A stretch of 7,823 bases of DNA. Origin: an uncultured Phascolarctobacterium sp. GTDB lineage: Bacteria; Bacillota; Negativicutes; Acidaminococcales; Acidaminococcaceae. Below the pieces are notes generated by a model. That model was not told the origin of the DNA and made no database searches. It was given only the letters and a program-made list of their open reading frames with translations. This document shows positions 5,559-7,823 of this stretch, one piece after another; positions within the stretch are counted from its first letter, which is position 1, and each line of letters starts with the position of its first letter. The stretch lies in NCBI GenBank assembly GCA_934234275.1, contig CAKQHU010000060.1:1-7823 (forward strand), given 5' to 3'. A program made the translations under genes and the position numbers.

Positions 5559-6953
5559 ATGAATTTCAAAAAACTGATATGTTCTGTTTTTATGCTGGCT
5601 GCGCTGTGTGCCGCTCCGCTTGCGGCGAGTGCCGCTCCCGTTACGGCTGTGCGCAGCAGCGTTAGTCCTGCGCGAGTACGTCTGGTGTTCGACAGCAGAG
5701 AGCCTGTTAAATATACTGCCGAAAAAAACGGCTTGCAGCTAGTTGTTACCCTGCCTGAGGGCACGGCGCTGACGCAAAAGCCTGTCTTTAAGCAGGATGC
5801 GGTGATTAAAGACATCACTGTGCCTGTCAAGAAGAAGAAAAAGGCCCAGGTGGTTATCGATTTAACCAGAGATTGCCAGTACAAGCTGTATAATCTGAAA
5901 AATCCTGACCGTCTGGTGCTGGATATTTACCGCATTCCTATCAGCAAAACAACAACGCAGCTGGCAGGCGGCGTTACCTATACCTATGCGCAGGAGGAGC
6001 TGAACGGCAGGCCGTTGGTAAGCTATCTGGTGAGCGTTGCGCCTTCGGCGCGCCTGGAGCTGAGGCCTTTCTCGGCCGCAGGCATGTATAACGGACGCGG
6101 CAGCCTGGCTAAGCAGGCGGCGCAAAGAGGCCTTTTGGCTGCTATTAACGCGTCGTACTTTGACACCGACGGTTGGGTTATCGGCAACGTTAAGGATAAG
6201 GGCAATTTTGTCGCTATGGATGCTACGCCGCGCAGCGGTTATGTAGTGCAGGGCAATGAGCAGAAGATTGTGCGCGACATTGCCTATACAGGACAAGTAA
6301 CACTTCCTGACGGCAGAGCGCTGCAGCTGAAGGGCATGAACCGTGCGCGCATTGCCAATGATTTGGTGCTGTTCAACTCCTATTACGCTACCTCGACCAA
6401 AACGAATCAGTACGGGCGTGAGGTAAAGATAAAAAATGGTAGTGTTGTTGCTGTTTCTACGGCAGGCAATATGTCCTTGGAGCCTGGCTGCGCAGTGCTT
6501 TCCGGTCATGGCACAAATGCGGCTGCTTTGGCAGGCCTGCGCCTGGGCGACCATGTAATGCTTACGCAGAGCCTGGGCAGCAGCATAGCAGATGCGGCAA
6601 CAACTGTTGTCAGCGGCGGTCCGCTGCTGGTAGAAAACGGCAGGGTGAATGTGCGTACTGCGGAGGAGCAGATGGCACCCGATATTGCGCGTGGCAGAGC
6701 GCCCCGCACTGCGCTAGGCCTGAAACAGGACGGCACGCTTCTGATACTTGTTGTTGACGGCAGAAGCAGTGCTTCCGCAGGCATGACGCTTGCAGAGCTG
6801 GCGCAGTATTTTGTGAAGCTGGGTGCGGTGAGCGCTGTCAATTATGATGGCGGCGGCAGTAGCGAAATGGTCATCAACGGCAAAATCGTCAACAACCCTT
6901 CGGACGGACGCGAGCGTCGGGTGAGCATCGGTCTGGGGCTGTTTATTAAATAA
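5559..6953 (+). CDS. Exported AMIN-domain protein with C-terminal phosphodiester glycosidase (NAGPA-type) domain
   Basis: The 464-residue protein begins with a Sec signal peptide (residues 1-25: KK, a hydrophobic stretch, then AASA before APVTA). Residues 32-125 look like an AMIN domain (RVRLVFDSREPVKY near the start, NLKNPDRLVLDIYR at the end), a module that localises amidases and secretins to the wall or septum. Residues about 150-463 are a phosphodiester glycosidase domain of the type named after the mammalian mannose-6-phosphate uncovering enzyme: INASYFDTDG (196-205), RTALGLKQDG (383-392), LVVDGR (397-402), NYDGGGSSEM (428-437) and RRVSIGLGL (453-461). Family knowledge suggests cleavage of a sugar phosphodiester or a wall-polymer bond; the true substrate is unknown. 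A KKKKK run (91-95) in the AMIN domain is encoded by AAG/AAA repeats. The start is ATG 5559 with AAGAGG at 5545-5550. It is monocistronic, ending at a shared terminator. Confidence 0.92.
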   Translation: MNFKKLICSVFMLAALCAAPLAASAAPVTAVRSSVSPARVRLVFDSREPVKYTAEKNGLQLVVTLPEGTALTQKPVFKQDAVIKDITVPVKKKKKAQVVIDLTRDCQYKLYNLKNPDRLVLDIYRIPISKTTTQLAGGVTYTYAQEELNGRPLVSYLVSVAPSARLELRPFSAAGMYNGRGSLAKQAAQRGLLAAINASYFDTDGWVIGNVKDKGNFVAMDATPRSGYVVQGNEQKIVRDIAYTGQVTLPDGRALQLKGMNRARIANDLVLFNSYYATSTKTNQYGREVKIKNGSVVAVSTAGNMSLEPGCAVLSGHGTNAAALAGLRLGDHVMLTQSLGSSIADAATTVVSGGPLLVENGRVNVRTAEEQMAPDIARGRAPRTALGLKQDGTLLILVVDGRSSASAGMTLAELAQYFVKLGAVSAVNYDGGGSSEMVINGKIVNNPSDGRERRVSIGLGLFIK

Positions 6954-6974
6954 GCTGGTTATATAGGCAAAATA

Positions 6975-7019
6975 AAAACAAGGGGCGGTCACGCGTTAGC
7001 TGTGACAGCTCCTTGTTTT
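6975..7019. terminator. Bidirectional terminator between the convergent genes
   Basis: AAAACAAGGGGC (6975-6986) pairs with GCTCCTTGTTTT (7008-7019) with one wobble. After a single mismatch, GTCAC (6988-6992) pairs with GTGAC (7002-7006) around a 9-base loop. T-rich sequence follows on both strands, and the stem lies between the stop codons at 6953 (plus) and 7038 (minus), so it should end both transcripts. Confidence 0.9.
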
Positions 7020-7037
7020 GTTGTTGCGGTTTATAGC

Positions 7038-7631
7038 TTAATCCTCGGTGATGATTACACCTGTGCCGATGCCGCCGTTATCGCTGCAGACAAGCTCCTT
7101 CAAGCTTTGGATATCCGCATTGCGCAGGCGGATGCAGCCCTCGGAGGCCATGGTACCGATAGAGGCGGGGTCATGTGTACCGTGAATGCCGATGCCTATC
7201 CAGCCGGTGTCCAGCGAAAGGAACCAGGGACCGTAGGCGCCTTCGATTACGCCCTTGCCGTCACCGAAATCGTGTGTCCAGTAATGCGCCGGGCAAACCT
7301 CTTCGATGCGGAAGGGAACCTGCGCCGAAGGCACGCCGACTGCCGCACCTGTGTAGTAGGAGGGGATAGCTGCTGCACTGCCCCAGGAGGTGGGAGTGCG
7401 GTTGTCGCCAGTGTACTGCTTGTCACCGGGATTTTTGGCAACAGCGATAGGATAGCTGCAGACTGCTTCCTCCACGCCCTGCTGATAGACGTCGAGGCGG
7501 TAGCTTTGCTTGTGGATGCAGATGAGATATCTGGCGTTGCCGAACAGGGCGGACGCAGGCGCCGCAACTGCTAAGCTGCAGCTTAGCAGCAGGCAGACGC
7601 TGAATATTAAGCCTAAAAGTTTTTTGAGCAT
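7038..7631 (-). CDS. YkuD-type L,D-transpeptidase
   Basis: L,D-transpeptidases make 3-3 peptidoglycan cross-links or attach proteins to meso-diaminopimelate, using a catalytic cysteine outside the inner membrane; they resist most beta-lactams except carbapenems. The 197-residue protein has the full signature: H150-G151 in IGIHGTHDP, then S163, catalytic C166 and R168 in SEGCIRLR. A signal peptide covers about residues 1-28 (KKLLGLIF..., ending near APASA). LLSC (15-18) is a weak lipobox, so lipid attachment is possible but less likely. The YkuD domain runs from about 34 (RYLICIHKQSYRLDVY) to the end. Between the TPTSWG segment (79-84) and VPFRIEE (105-111) there is an extra stretch of about 20 residues compared with the usual TPTG-F pattern. 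The start ATG (7629-7631) has AAGGAAG at 7640-7646. It carries no wall-binding domain of its own; the gene 24 bases upstream encodes an SH3 domain. Confidence 0.95.
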   Translation of the reverse strand: MLKKLLGLIFSVCLLLSCSLAVAAPASALFGNARYLICIHKQSYRLDVYQQGVEEAVCSYPIAVAKNPGDKQYTGDNRTPTSWGSAAAIPSYYTGAAVGVPSAQVPFRIEEVCPAHYWTHDFGDGKGVIEGAYGPWFLSLDTGWIGIGIHGTHDPASIGTMASEGCIRLRNADIQSLKELVCSDNGGIGTGVIITED

Positions 7632-7655
7632 TGCTGATACTTCCTTAATGCTTAT

Positions 7656-7823
7656 TTAGCAGGCTACGCGTACAAAATCTGCGCTTACATAGCCAACCTC
7701 GCCTTGAGCGTTAATAGCCTTCCACCATTGGCGGCCTTCGGCTTCGAATGCGCCTTCTAACGGTGCTATTTCTTCGCCGGACATCAGCGAATCAATTACA
7801 TTGCTGCTTGTGGAGGGGGCGGT
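7656..7823 (-). CDS. C-terminal part of a bacterial SH3-domain protein (N-terminus outside window)
   Basis: A minus-strand frame enters from the right edge and ends at TAA (7656-7658), giving 55 residues. The last half (GRQWWKAINAQGEVGYVSADFVRV) has the pattern of a bacterial SH3 (SH3b) domain end: W-x-K, then a GE-GYVSA-YV-like strand. Such domains bind peptidoglycan peptides in exported proteins. It ends in a free cysteine. Only 24 bases separate it from the L,D-transpeptidase start, so the two are very probably one operon, with this gene first. The rest of the protein is unseen, so whether it carries a hydrolase domain cannot be said. Confidence 0.8.
   Translation of the reverse strand, partial: TAPSTSSNVIDSLMSGEEIAPLEGAFEAEGRQWWKAINAQGEVGYVSADFVRVAC

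Noticed and set aside
7002..7574. Plus-strand open frame of 190 codons opposite the L,D-transpeptidase
   Set aside because: It begins inside the bidirectional terminator and is antisense to a gene with a complete YkuD active-site signature.

Overview
The window looks like ordinary chromosome from a low-to-mid GC Firmicute, most likely a diderm Negativicute of the Phascolarctobacterium/Acidaminococcaceae kind. This placement is inference. It rests on the MurA and MreB sequence style, strong Shine-Dalgarno sites, a murA-mreB pair, an AMIN-domain envelope protein, and an intergenic palindromic repeat of a type I associate with gut Firmicutes. There are no rRNA or tRNA genes, insertion sequences, CRISPR arrays or phage genes.

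Layout. Positions 1-110 hold the last codons of an unidentified gene and its terminator. Positions 150-2350 are a two-gene unit: an M18 zinc aminopeptidase overlapping, at ATGA, an unrecognised 229-residue protein, closed by a strong terminator. Positions 2400-2690 are a monocistronic unit for a 61-residue coiled-coil-like protein with its own -10 box, leader hairpin and terminator. Positions 2745-5192 are a murA-mreB operon with a well-formed extended -10 promoter, a perfect 16-bp palindrome just downstream of it, a TTG start for murA and a perfect terminator after mreB. Positions 5131-5558 are a 428-bp non-coding stretch unusually rich in structure: a tandem heptamer, the terminator, a palindromic dispersed repeat, a long rod-like hairpin followed by a small GC hairpin and T-run (candidate structured RNA), and an inverted repeat around a possible promoter. 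Positions 5559-6953 encode a secreted AMIN plus phosphodiester-glycosidase (NAGPA-type) protein. A bidirectional terminator at 6975-7019 separates it from a convergent minus-strand pair: a bacterial SH3-domain protein (only its C-terminus is in the window) followed by a YkuD-type L,D-transpeptidase.

Together the right two thirds of the window is cell-envelope biology. MurA commits UDP-GlcNAc to peptidoglycan, MreB organises lateral wall synthesis, and the AMIN/NAGPA, SH3 and L,D-transpeptidase proteins are exported or wall-binding factors likely to act on or bind the sacculus. The best candidates for something undescribed are the structured element at 5317-5474, the palindromes at the murA and AMIN/NAGPA promoters, and the two unrecognised proteins at 1619-2308 and 2481-2666.
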